64,000 nt of DNA from Gammaproteobacteria bacterium (GTDB lineage: Bacteria > Pseudomonadota > Gammaproteobacteria > JAJPIJ01), in NCBI GenBank assembly GCA_022071965.1, contig JAJVIQ010000006.1, forward strand, positions 84,795-148,794, read 5' to 3'. The position numbers and the translations under genes were made by a program. The notes beneath the pieces were generated by a model. That model saw nothing but the letters and a program-made list of their open reading frames with translations, made no database searches and had not been told where the DNA came from. This document shows, in pieces, positions 26,833 to 35,785 of the stretch (within the stretch, counting starts at the first letter, position 1; every line of letters begins with the position of its first letter).

Positions 26833-27608
26833 AGCCCGGCACCCTCGCCCGCCTGCGCGCGGCAATTCCCCTGCCGACCGGCGTGTTCCTGGTCGCCGCG
26901 GGCATCTACGTCATCCTGAAGCTGGTGCGCCCGGTGATCCCGCACAGCGTCATCCTGCTGTACATGGGCTTCGTCATCCTGGGGCTCGTCATACACGTGA
27001 CGCTGCGCGACGAGCGCATGCGGCGGTTCGCGGAGTTCTTCCTGCAGAAAGGGACCGGCCAATCACGATCCGTCCGCGCGCAACGGCTGGCCCTGCTCGC
27101 CGTGCCGCCGTTGCTGCTCGGCGGGTGGGTCTTTGAGGCCAACCGGCCGCGCTATGCACCGCCGGTGGAGATCTTCCAGCGCCACCCGACGGTCGGCGAG
27201 GAGGTGCTCGGCCGCATCGCCGTTCCGGACTGGATCGCGGCCGCGCCGGCGCAGTGGGACGCCCGGTTCGTGAGCGACGGCAAGAAGCTCTACGAGGCCA
27301 ACTGCGCCGTCTGCCACGGCGAGAAGCTCGACGGACAGGGCGTGGCGGCGGAGGGGTTCCGCTATCCCATCCGGCCCGCGAACTTCCAGGACCCCGGCAC
27401 GATCGCCCAGCTCACGTTGCCGTACATGTACTGGCGGCTGACCGTCGGCGGCATCCAGAACCAGTTCAACAGCGCGATGCCGCGCTGGGTCGCCCCGTCG
27501 GACAACCCGGACGTATCGACCCTGCACAGCTACGACATGAACGAGGACGAGGCGTGGAAGGTGATCGCCTATCTCTACAAGGCCACCGGCCACGAGCCGA
27601 GGCGCTGA
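26829..27608 (+). CDS. Membrane-bound monoheme cytochrome c
   Basis: The 259-residue protein has about three N-terminal helices, including LPTGVFLVAAGIYVILKLVRP and VILLYMGFVILGLVIHV, followed by a periplasmic domain with one CAVCH heme site near residue 158. The axial Met is probably in NSAMPRW. The GTG start overlaps the preceding stop. The likely role is electron transfer between NXR and the membrane chain. Confidence 0.82.
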   Translation: MKPGTLARLRAAIPLPTGVFLVAAGIYVILKLVRPVIPHSVILLYMGFVILGLVIHVTLRDERMRRFAEFFLQKGTGQSRSVRAQRLALLAVPPLLLGGWVFEANRPRYAPPVEIFQRHPTVGEEVLGRIAVPDWIAAAPAQWDARFVSDGKKLYEANCAVCHGEKLDGQGVAAEGFRYPIRPANFQDPGTIAQLTLPYMYWRLTVGGIQNQFNSAMPRWVAPSDNPDVSTLHSYDMNEDEAWKVIAYLYKATGHEPRR

Positions 27609-27630
27609 TTCGGCAGCGAGGATACGAACG

Positions 27631-30600
27631 ATGAGCGAGCGGGAATTCACGCGGCGGCAGTTCCTGAAGCGTACCGGTGCGCTCGCGGGGGGCGCGCTCG
27701 CGGGATTGACGGGCGATCTCGCATTCGCGGGGCAGGCGCTCGCGCCCGTGCCGGACATCGTCAATCCGCTCGAGTACTACCCGGACCGAGGCTGGGAGGA
27801 GGTCTATCGCGATCAGTACCGCTACGATCGCAGCTTCACCTACATCTGCGCGCCGAACGACACGCACATGTGCCGGGTGCGGGCCTTCGTCCGCAACGGC
27901 GTCATCGTCCGCATCGAACAGAACTACGATCATCAGAAATACAAGGACCTGTACGGCAACCAGGCGACCCAGGCCTGGAATCCGCGCATGTGCCTGAAGG
28001 GCTTCACCATGCACCGGCGCGTCTATGGTCCCTACCGGGCCAAGGGCCCCATGCTCCGCAAGGGTTGGAAGGAATGGGCCGACGACGGCTTTCCACCGCT
28101 ATCGGACGATCCGGCGCTGCGCACGAAGTACCGGTTCGATACGCGCGGCACCGATCAATTCGTGCGCGCGAGCTGGGAGGAGGCGACCGGTTACCTCGCC
28201 CGGGCGCTCGTCGCCATCGCCGGGACCTACAGCGGCGAGGAAGGCCGGCGGCGGCTGATCGAGAAGGACGGCTACCCCGAGGAGATGCTCGAGCACTGGG
28301 AAGGCGCCGGCGCCCGGGTGATGAAACTCGGCAGTTCGCTGCCTGCGCACGGCGTGGTGGGCAAGTTCGGCATCTTCCGCATGGCCAACCTGCTCGGGCT
28401 GCTCGACGCCCATGTGCGCGGGGTGGGGCCGGATGAGGCCAGGGGCGCGCGCGAGTGGTCCGAGTACACGTGGCGCGGCGACCAGGCGCCCGGGCAGCCC
28501 TTCGTCCACGGTCTGCAGACCTCCGACATCGACCTGAACGACCTGCGCTTCACCAAGTTCACGGTGCAGGTCGGCAAGAACCTCATCGAGAACAAGATGC
28601 CGGAGGCGCACTGGCTGACCGAGATCATGGAGCGCGGCGGCCGCATCGCGGTGATCGCGCCCGAGTACAGCCCCTCGGCGAGCAAGGCCGACTACTGGAT
28701 CTCCGTGCGCCCGGGACTTTCCGACACGGCGATATTCCTGACCGTGACGCGGCTGCTGATGGAGCGCGGATGGTACGACGAGGACTTCGTGAAGAGGTTC
28801 ACCGACTTCCCCCTGCTCGTGCGCACGGACACGCTGCAGCGCCTGCGGCCGCAGGACATCATCGCCGGCTACCGCAACAAGGACATCAGCGCCCGACCGA
28901 GCTTCACGGTGCAGGGCATGACCGCCGAGCAGCGCGAGCGCATCGGCGACTTCGTGATCCGCGACGCGGCGGCCGGCGTCTTCCACCCCGTCAGCCGCGA
29001 GGACGTCGGCGAGGCGCTCGCGGTCGACCCGGCGCTCGAATGGCGCGGCAGGGCGCAGCTCGCCGACGGCAGCGAGGTGGAGGTGATGACGGTCTGGGAG
29101 ATGTACAAGGACCACCTGCGCGACTACGACGCCGACACGGCCCACGAGATCTCCGGCGCATCCAAGGAACTCATCGAGCGGCTGGCGAAGGACTTCGGCC
29201 GCCGCTTCTGGGACGAGGACTTCAAGGGCAAACCGCGCGAGGCCTACCCCGTCGCCATCCATTACGGCGAAGGGATCAACCACTACTTCCACGCCACCCT
29301 GCACAACCGCGCCGTCTACATGCCGCTCATGCTGATCGGCAGCATCGGCATCCCGGGCTCCGGCGCGCACACCTGGGCCGGCAACTACAAGGGCGCCCTG
29401 TTCCAGGGCTCGCTCTGGTCCGGCCCGGGCGTAGGCGGCGCCTACGTGAAGGAGGATCCGTTCAACCAGGTGCTCGACCCCGAAGGCCGCATCGGCGAGG
29501 AGAACGTGCGCGAGCTCCTGCACGGGGAGGAGATGAGCTACTGGGGCTTTGGTGACAGGCCCCTCATCGTCGACACACCGGAGGGGCGCAGGAACTTCAC
29601 TGGCCGCACGCACCTGCCCACGCCGACGAAGTTCATGTGGTACAACAACGCCAACCTCATGAACCAGGCGAAGTGGATCTACCACCTGCTGGTGAACGTC
29701 AACCCGAAGATCGACTGCATCGTCGATCAGCAGGTGGAGTGGACGGGCTCGGCCGAGTACGCCGACGTGGTGTTGCCGGCGAACTCCTGGCCGGAATTCC
29801 AGACCCTCGAGATCGGCGGCTCCTGCTCGAATCCCTTCCTGCAGATCTGGGGCGGCGAGGGCATCAAGCCGCTGTACGACTCCAAGGACGACGCCATGAT
29901 CTTCGCGCTCGTCGCCGAACAGCTGAGCGCGATCACCGGCGATCAGCGCTTCCGCGATCACTGGAAATTCATGCTCGCGGGCACCCCGGAGGTGTACATC
30001 CAGAGGGTGCTGGACAACTGCTGCACCACGCAGGGATACACGGTTGCCGACATCATGGCCGGCAAGTACGGCGAACCCGGCGCGGCGCTGATGCTGTTCC
30101 GCACCTACCCGCGCGTGCCGTTCTACGAGCAGGTGCACGACAGCATCCCGTTCTACACCGACACCGGCCGCATGAACGCGTACGCGGATCTCCCGGAGGC
30201 AATCGATTACGGCGAGAACCTGGTGTCGCATCGCGAGGCGCCCGAGGCCACCCCCTACCTGCCGAACGTCATCGTCTCGACCAGTCCCCATATCCGCCCG
30301 CGCAACTACGGCATCACGCCGGAGATGCTGCAGAAGGAAGTCCTCGACGCGGACCTGCGCGCGGTGGCCAACAACAAGCTGCCCTGGTCGCAGGTCAGGC
30401 AGACCCGCAACCCCCTGTGGCAGGAAGGCTACACGTTTTACTGCATGACGCCTAAGAGCCGGCACACGACCCACTCCTCCTGGGCGACCGTCGACTGGAA
30501 CTGGATCTGGAGCACGAACTTCGGCGACCCCTACCGCATGGACAAGCGACAGCCCGGCGTCAGCGACTGGCAGGTGCACATGAACCCGCAGGCGGCCAGG

Positions 30601-31161
30601 GATCTCGGCATCGAGGACGGCGACTACATCTACATGGATGCCAACCCGACGGATCGCCCGTACGCCGGCTGGAGCGAGGGCGATCCCCGCTACAAGGCCT
30701 TTCGCCTGATGACGCGCGTGAAGTACAACCCGGCCTATCCGTATCACGTCGTCATGACCAAGCACAGCGCCTGGATCGCCAGCGAGCGCACCGTGCAGGC
30801 GCACGAGACGCGGCCCGACGGCCGGGCCCTGGCCGCCGACACCGGCTACCAGTCGAACTTCCGCTACGGCTCGCACCAGAGCGTGACCCGCGGGTGGGCG
30901 CCGCCCATACACCAGACCGACGGCCTGTTCCACAAGAAGGTGGGCAGCATGGCCTTCGTGTTCGGATTCGACGTCGACAACCACGCGGTGAACACCGTGC
31001 CGAAGGAGACGCTCGTGCGCGTGCAGAAGGCCGAGCCGGGCGGCCTCGGCGGCACCGGTGCGTGGCCGCCGGCCGAGAGCGGCTACACGCCCGGGCACGA
31101 GAGCGACTTCATGGCGAGGTACCTGCGGGGCGAGGCGACGCGGATGAAAGGGTCGACATGA
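27631..31161 (+). CDS. nxrA: Nitrite oxidoreductase alpha subunit, Nitrospira type
   Basis: The 1176-residue protein has a Tat signal with TRRQFLK at residues 7-13, so it acts outside the cytoplasm. The N-terminal cluster ligands are Cys73, Cys81 and Cys121, with Asp77 at the second position (CAPNDTHMC), as in the type II DMSO reductases of the NXR group. TSDIDLNDLR probably contains the Mo-coordinating Asp. Length and many segments (YGPYRAKGPMLRKGWKEW, SNFGDPYRMDKRQPGV, NPAYPYH) match my memory of Nitrospira NxrA. It oxidises nitrite to nitrate or works in reverse. The next gene overlaps its stop. Confidence 0.88.
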   Translation: MSEREFTRRQFLKRTGALAGGALAGLTGDLAFAGQALAPVPDIVNPLEYYPDRGWEEVYRDQYRYDRSFTYICAPNDTHMCRVRAFVRNGVIVRIEQNYDHQKYKDLYGNQATQAWNPRMCLKGFTMHRRVYGPYRAKGPMLRKGWKEWADDGFPPLSDDPALRTKYRFDTRGTDQFVRASWEEATGYLARALVAIAGTYSGEEGRRRLIEKDGYPEEMLEHWEGAGARVMKLGSSLPAHGVVGKFGIFRMANLLGLLDAHVRGVGPDEARGAREWSEYTWRGDQAPGQPFVHGLQTSDIDLNDLRFTKFTVQVGKNLIENKMPEAHWLTEIMERGGRIAVIAPEYSPSASKADYWISVRPGLSDTAIFLTVTRLLMERGWYDEDFVKRFTDFPLLVRTDTLQRLRPQDIIAGYRNKDISARPSFTVQGMTAEQRERIGDFVIRDAAAGVFHPVSREDVGEALAVDPALEWRGRAQLADGSEVEVMTVWEMYKDHLRDYDADTAHEISGASKELIERLAKDFGRRFWDEDFKGKPREAYPVAIHYGEGINHYFHATLHNRAVYMPLMLIGSIGIPGSGAHTWAGNYKGALFQGSLWSGPGVGGAYVKEDPFNQVLDPEGRIGEENVRELLHGEEMSYWGFGDRPLIVDTPEGRRNFTGRTHLPTPTKFMWYNNANLMNQAKWIYHLLVNVNPKIDCIVDQQVEWTGSAEYADVVLPANSWPEFQTLEIGGSCSNPFLQIWGGEGIKPLYDSKDDAMIFALVAEQLSAITGDQRFRDHWKFMLAGTPEVYIQRVLDNCCTTQGYTVADIMAGKYGEPGAALMLFRTYPRVPFYEQVHDSIPFYTDTGRMNAYADLPEAIDYGENLVSHREAPEATPYLPNVIVSTSPHIRPRNYGITPEMLQKEVLDADLRAVANNKLPWSQVRQTRNPLWQEGYTFYCMTPKSRHTTHSSWATVDWNWIWSTNFGDPYRMDKRQPGVSDWQVHMNPQAARDLGIEDGDYIYMDANPTDRPYAGWSEGDPRYKAFRLMTRVKYNPAYPYHVVMTKHSAWIASERTVQAHETRPDGRALAADTGYQSNFRYGSHQSVTRGWAPPIHQTDGLFHKKVGSMAFVFGFDVDNHAVNTVPKETLVRVQKAEPGGLGGTGAWPPAESGYTPGHESDFMARYLRGEATRMKGST

Positions 31162-31430
31162 AGCAGGCCGAACCGCAGGACCCGATGGAGCTGGTCGGCG
31201 TGGCGCTGCCCGGCGGCAGCATGCACGCCATGGCGACCTGCCTCGTCGAGGAATACCTTATGCTCGGCTTCAACGACCAGCAGCTGCTCTCACTGTTCAG
31301 GCGGCCGTGCTTCGCCGCCACGCACGGCATATACCGCGCCCGGGGGGAGGACTACGTACGGGCGCTCATCCGCGACGTTCGCCACCGCTACACCGAAACC
31401 TATCGAGCGGGGAGCAACACCGATGAGTGA
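31158..31430 (+). CDS. Unknown 90-residue protein between nxrA and nxrB
   Basis: It starts within the nxrA stop and overlaps nxrB by 8 bases, so it is translated with them. It contains GVALPGGSMHAMATCLVEEYLMLGF and then FNDQQLLSLFRRPCFAATHGIY and RGEDYVRALIRDVRHRY. It has no signal or heme site and is probably cytoplasmic. A role in NXR assembly is inferred only from position. Confidence 0.65.
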   Translation: MKQAEPQDPMELVGVALPGGSMHAMATCLVEEYLMLGFNDQQLLSLFRRPCFAATHGIYRARGEDYVRALIRDVRHRYTETYRAGSNTDE

Positions 31431-32697
31431 GGTCTACAACTGGCAGCTCGGCCGGCCGATGAGCTATCCGCATCCGCAGGCCACGCCGCAATGGCAGTTC
31501 GCCTTCGTCTTCAACACCAACCGGTGCATCGCCTGCCAGACCTGCACCATGGCCTGCAAGTCCACCTGGACCTTCTCCAAGGGCCAGGAGTACATGTGGT
31601 GGAACAACGTCGAGACCAAGCCCTACGGCGGCTATCCGCAGTCCTGGGACGTGCGCATCCTCGAGCTGCTCGACGCGGCGCACCGCGACGCCGGCCGCGA
31701 GGCGATCTGGGACCCGGCGGCGGGCGAGGCCGCGAAGGCCCCGTACGGCGTCTTCGACGGCATGACCATCTTCGAGGCGGCGCGCGAGCAGGCCCGGCGC
31801 GAGGAGGTCGCGCTGGGCTACGAGCCGACCGATCTCGAGTGGCGATCGCCGAACTTCTACGAGGATACGGCGACCGGCTCCAACGCGGTTCGCGACCGCC
31901 TGAACCTCGATCCGGCCACGCTGCCGGAGCACCAGACCTGGTTCTTCTACCTGCAGCGCCTGTGCAACCACTGCAGCTACCCGGCGTGCCTCGCCGCCTG
32001 CCCGCGGCGGGCGATCTACAAGCGTCCCGAGGACGGGATCGTCCTCATCGACCAGCAGCGCTGCCGCGGCTACCGCAAGTGCGTGGCGCAGTGCCCCTAC
32101 AAGAAACCGATGTTCCGGGCGACCACGCGCGTGAGCGAGAAATGCATCGCCTGCTACCCGCGCATCGAGGGCAAGGACCCGCTCACCGAGGGCGAGCCGA
32201 TGGAGACGCGCTGCATGGCGGCCTGCGTCGGCAAGATCCGCATGCAGGGGCTGGTGCAGGTGGGCGAGGACGGCACCTGGGCGGAGGACCGGCAGCATCC
32301 GCTGTACTTCCTGGTGCAGGTCGAAAAGGTGGCGCTGCCGTTGTATCCGCAGTTCGGCACGCAGCCGAACGGCTATTACATTCCGCCGCGCTGGGTGCCG
32401 CGGCCCTACCTGCGGCAGATGTTCGGGCCGGGCGTGGACGCGGCGATCGAGAAATACACGCGCCCCTCGCGCGAGCTGCTCGCGGTGCTGCAGCTGTTCC
32501 GCACCAGCCAGACGATGGTCTTCCGCTACGAGATCATCGAGGGACCCAAGGTGCTGGAGATGACGATCGACGGGCAGCCGTGGTCGATGTACAACGACAC
32601 CGTCGTCGGCTACAGCAGGAACGGCAGGGAGGTCGCGCGCGTCACGGTCGAAGAGCCGAAGATCGAACGGGACGCCAAGCATTACAACTCCATCTGA
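31423..32697 (+). CDS. nxrB: Nitrite oxidoreductase beta subunit, Nitrospira type
   Basis: The 424-residue protein holds four cysteine motifs for three [4Fe-4S] and one [3Fe-4S] cluster: CIACQTCTMAC (Cys35, 38, 41, 45), CNHCSYPACLAAC, CRGYRKCVAQC, and CIACYPR with CMAACVGKIR. The strings EYMWWNNVETKPYGGYPQ and RCRGY...KPM recall Nitrospira NxrB closely. It has no signal and should be exported with NxrA. It relays electrons from the Mo site to NxrC. Confidence 0.9.
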   Translation: MSEVYNWQLGRPMSYPHPQATPQWQFAFVFNTNRCIACQTCTMACKSTWTFSKGQEYMWWNNVETKPYGGYPQSWDVRILELLDAAHRDAGREAIWDPAAGEAAKAPYGVFDGMTIFEAAREQARREEVALGYEPTDLEWRSPNFYEDTATGSNAVRDRLNLDPATLPEHQTWFFYLQRLCNHCSYPACLAACPRRAIYKRPEDGIVLIDQQRCRGYRKCVAQCPYKKPMFRATTRVSEKCIACYPRIEGKDPLTEGEPMETRCMAACVGKIRMQGLVQVGEDGTWAEDRQHPLYFLVQVEKVALPLYPQFGTQPNGYYIPPRWVPRPYLRQMFGPGVDAAIEKYTRPSRELLAVLQLFRTSQTMVFRYEIIEGPKVLEMTIDGQPWSMYNDTVVGYSRNGREVARVTVEEPKIERDAKHYNSI

Positions 32698-32707
32698 GCG
32701 CGAAAAC

Positions 32708-33460
32708 ATGCCGTCGCCCGCGATCCGCGACCCGCTGCTCCGCAGCCACATCTACGGCTTCCTCGCCTGCGCCTTCGGCCCTCCGGACGCGGAGCTGGCC
32801 GGCGACCTCGCCGCCGCCTGGCACGGGATCGGACCGGAACTCCCCTCCCCCGGCGATGCATCGGCCCACGCGGCATGGTCCCGGCTCGGCGCCGTGCTCG
32901 ATGGCCTCGATCCCGCCGGCCTCGAAGGCCCCTACCTCGGCTGCTTCGGGTATGCCATCTCGAAGGATTGCCCGCCGTACGAGACGGAATACGGCCAGAG
33001 CCACGTCTTCCAGAAGGCCCACCAGTTGGCCGACATCGCCGGGTTCTATCGGGCGTTCGGCCTGGAGCCGGCCGCGCACGCGCACGACCGGCTCGACGCG
33101 ATCGGCGCCGAGCTGGAGTTCATGCAGTTCCTGTGCATGAAGGAGGCCTATGGCACGGCCCGGGGGCATGCAGCCGATCGCCTTGCCCTCGGGCGCGAGG
33201 CGCAGGCGAAGTTCCTGCGCGAGCATCTGGGCCGCTGGGCGTTCGGATTCACTCAGCGTCTGACGGCCCGGGCCGCGGGAACCGTCTACGGGGATCTCGC
33301 CCGCTTTCTGGAGGCGTATCTCGGGGCCGAGCTGGCCACGCTCGGGCTGGCGCCCGCCGACGTGGCCGGCCCGAATGTACTGTCCGACGCGGTCGACGTC
33401 GGAGATTGCGGCGGCTGCCGGCCGGATGCCCCCGGCGTTGCCGCGAGATGCGGAGGATAG
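32708..33460 (+). CDS. TorD/NarJ-type molybdoenzyme assembly chaperone
   Basis: The 250-residue helical protein carries the TorD/DmsD family motif in YETEYGQSHVFQKAHQLADIAGFYRAFGLE and DRLDAIGAELEFMQFL. Such chaperones bind the Tat signal of the molybdoenzyme and hold it for cofactor insertion; NxrA is the obvious client. The C terminus has two Cys (GDCGGC) and ends RCGG, which is unusual. Confidence 0.85.
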   Translation: MPSPAIRDPLLRSHIYGFLACAFGPPDAELAGDLAAAWHGIGPELPSPGDASAHAAWSRLGAVLDGLDPAGLEGPYLGCFGYAISKDCPPYETEYGQSHVFQKAHQLADIAGFYRAFGLEPAAHAHDRLDAIGAELEFMQFLCMKEAYGTARGHAADRLALGREAQAKFLREHLGRWAFGFTQRLTARAAGTVYGDLARFLEAYLGAELATLGLAPADVAGPNVLSDAVDVGDCGGCRPDAPGVAARCGG

Positions 33461-33463
33461 GCC

Positions 33464-34501
33464 ATGGGAAACGATATCGTCAGCCGGCGCCGGCGCGCAT
33501 TGCTCGGCGCGTCCATTGCGCTGTTCACCATCCCCGTGCCGCGGCTGGCACGGGCGGCGGGGAGCCAGAAGGCGAGCCTGCTCGCCCGGCGGGTGGAGCA
33601 CGTCCCCGGGGACCCCTCGGATGCCGCCTGGGCAGAGGCCGACGTGCTGGACGTTCCGCTCGCGCCGCAGGCGGTCGTGAAGCCGCGCGCCTATGAGACG
33701 GGAGTGAAGCTGCTCAGCGTGCGCGCCCTGTATTCGCAGGAGCGCGTGGCCTTGCGCATCGAATGGCGGGACGGCGCCCGTGACGACATGGCCGGCCAGG
33801 CGGAGGCCTTTCGAGACGCGGTGGCAGTGGCCTTCCCCGCCGACCCGCGGGCCGCCGGCATCCCGTATTTCGGCATGGGCGAGCCGGAGCGGCCGGTCAC
33901 CATCTACCAGTGGAAGGCGGACTGGCAGTCCGGGCCGGTCACCGACGTCGACGAGCGCTATCCGGACATGGCCGTGGACTGGTACCCGTTGGCGGGCCGT
34001 GAACCGGGCGCGATCGCCGAGGCGGCAGATTACGGCAGGCAGGAGGGCGCGAAGGCGTTCGTGACCTCATGGGGCGCGGGCAACCCGCTCGCCGACCCGC
34101 AGGTGCAGGCAGGCACGCCGGTGGAGAAGCTCTTGGCCAGGGGATTCGGCACCCTCACCTCGGTCGATCGCCAACAGCAGGACGGCGCCGGCAAGGCAGT
34201 GTGGCAGGACGGCGTGTGGCGCGCATACATCTCGTTTCCGCGCGCCCAGGAGCTATTCACCTTCGAGCAGGGCATGACCGTGCCGGTCGCCTTCGCCGCC
34301 TGGGACGGCGGGCAGCGCGAGCGCGGCGGCGAGAAGGGCGTTTCCACCTGGTATTTCCTCAGCCTCGAACAACCCGTCGGAACGCTTGCCTACGCGGCGC
34401 CGCTGGCGGTGGTGGCCGGGGTGGCCGGCCTGCAGGCGTGGGGCCTGCGCGCGCTTCGTCGCAAGGCCAGGGATGAGGGGTCCGGGGAGTCCGGCTCATG
34501 A
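33464..34501 (+). CDS. nxrC: Nitrite oxidoreductase gamma-type (heme b) subunit
   Basis: The 345-residue protein begins with SRRRRALLGASIALFTIPVP, a twin-arginine-like signal, and continues as an ethylbenzene dehydrogenase gamma-type beta-sandwich domain (residues ~40-300), which binds heme b through Met and Lys in the family. The C terminus holds one anchor helix, LAYAAPLAVVAGVAGLQAWG. It should receive electrons from NxrB and pass them to a c-type cytochrome. GGAGG lies 8 bases before the start. Confidence 0.82.
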   Translation: MGNDIVSRRRRALLGASIALFTIPVPRLARAAGSQKASLLARRVEHVPGDPSDAAWAEADVLDVPLAPQAVVKPRAYETGVKLLSVRALYSQERVALRIEWRDGARDDMAGQAEAFRDAVAVAFPADPRAAGIPYFGMGEPERPVTIYQWKADWQSGPVTDVDERYPDMAVDWYPLAGREPGAIAEAADYGRQEGAKAFVTSWGAGNPLADPQVQAGTPVEKLLARGFGTLTSVDRQQQDGAGKAVWQDGVWRAYISFPRAQELFTFEQGMTVPVAFAAWDGGQRERGGEKGVSTWYFLSLEQPVGTLAYAAPLAVVAGVAGLQAWGLRALRRKARDEGSGESGS

Positions 34502-35781
34502 GTGCGACGGCCATCACCGGCGTCGGGGCGCTGGCAGCCGGCACGGCGGCATCCGTGCCGCGCGCGACCGCGGCGTGGCGCCGGGTCCTCGTTGCCCTCG
34601 ATGGTTCCGACCACGCCGAGCATGCGCTGGGGGAGGCCGTGCGGCTGGCGGCCGGCGCGGGCGGCGAGGTCTGCGGAATTCATGTTTACGCCGCCAGCCT
34701 GCACGACCGCCGCTTCCGCGAGATGGAGAGCGGGTTGCCGGAGCGCTACCGCGCGGAGTCGGCGCTCGAGCACCAGCGGGCGGTCCACGATGAGCTGATC
34801 ACCCGGGGCCTTCGGCTCATCAGCGACAGCTACCATGACCTTGGTGAGGCATCCTGCCAGGCGGCGGGCGTGCGCTATCGCCGGATCAACAGCGAAGGCA
34901 AGAACTACCGCGGCATCCTCGAGGCCGCCCGCGGCGGCGCGCACGACCTGGTGGTGCTGGGCGCGCAAGGCCTCGGGGCGGGGGCGGAGGCCCCCCTCGG
35001 GACCGTGTGCATCCGCGTGGCGCGGCGCTGTCCGGTCGACGTGCTGGTGGTCCGCGTGGAGGCGCCGCGGATCGGCGCCGGTCCGCTGGTGGTCGCGCTC
35101 GACGGCTCTCCGCGCTCCTTCAGCGCCCTGAGATCGGCGTTGGCCCTGGGTCAGCGCATCGGCGCCCCGGTCCACGCCGTCGCCGCTTTCGACCCGTATT
35201 TCCATTACACCGCCTTCGGCCGGATCGCCAGGGTCCTCAACGACCAGGCGCGCGCGACGTTCCGCTTCGAGGATCAGGAGCGCCTGCACGCGGAGCTGAT
35301 CGACGGCGGACTGGCGAAGATCTACCGCTCGTATCTGGATGTGGGCCGGGCGATCGCCGCGTCCGGGGGTGTCGAGCTCGTCTGCGAGCTGCGCGACGGC
35401 AAGCCGTACCAGGCCATCCTGCGTTATCTCGGGGAGGTCGGAGCCAGCCTGTTGCTGGCGGGCAGGACGGGGATGCACGCCGATCCGGAGCTCGACGTCG
35501 GCGGCAATGCCGAGAATCTGCTCCGCCTGGCGCCATGCAGCATGATGCTCGCCGCGACGGAGTACGAGCCGCCGCTGGAGATGATGGCCCGGGAGACCGT
35601 CGCCTGGACGGAGGAGGCGGAGTGCCGGCTCGAGCGGGTCCCGCAGATGGTGCGCCCCATGGTGCGTACGGCCATCCTGCAGTTTGCCTCGGAGCGCGGC
35701 CATACCGTCGTCACCGCCGGCGTCGTCGACGAGGCCACGGCGCGCCTGTGTCCACATGCCCGCCCCGCGGGGCCGGCTTGA
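34498..35781 (+). CDS. Double universal stress protein with C-terminal PCP_red domain
   Basis: The 427-residue protein has two Usp-type domains: RRVLVALDGSDHAEHALGEAV ... DLVVLGAQGLG, and LVVALDGSPRSFSALRSAL ... LLLAGRTGM. The last ~65 residues (WTEEAECRLERVPQMVRPMVR...) match the PCP_red domain that is found in protochlorophyllide reductase. The next protein ends in the same domain. It starts within the nxrC stop. The function is unknown; a role in NXR heme or cofactor delivery is possible. Confidence 0.8.
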   Translation: MSATAITGVGALAAGTAASVPRATAAWRRVLVALDGSDHAEHALGEAVRLAAGAGGEVCGIHVYAASLHDRRFREMESGLPERYRAESALEHQRAVHDELITRGLRLISDSYHDLGEASCQAAGVRYRRINSEGKNYRGILEAARGGAHDLVVLGAQGLGAGAEAPLGTVCIRVARRCPVDVLVVRVEAPRIGAGPLVVALDGSPRSFSALRSALALGQRIGAPVHAVAAFDPYFHYTAFGRIARVLNDQARATFRFEDQERLHAELIDGGLAKIYRSYLDVGRAIAASGGVELVCELRDGKPYQAILRYLGEVGASLLLAGRTGMHADPELDVGGNAENLLRLAPCSMMLAATEYEPPLEMMARETVAWTEEAECRLERVPQMVRPMVRTAILQFASERGHTVVTAGVVDEATARLCPHARPAGPA

Positions 35782-35785
35782 GCCC

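Noticed and set aside
28099..31098. A 999-residue open frame antisense to nxrA
   Set aside because: It mirrors a strongly conserved gene; high GC removes stop codons on the opposite strand and the product has no domain.
27631..32697. Assignment as respiratory nitrate reductase NarGH
   Set aside because: Tat signal on NxrA, no narI, the heme b gamma subunit with anchor, and the CxxxDxxxC motif fit periplasmic NXR better.
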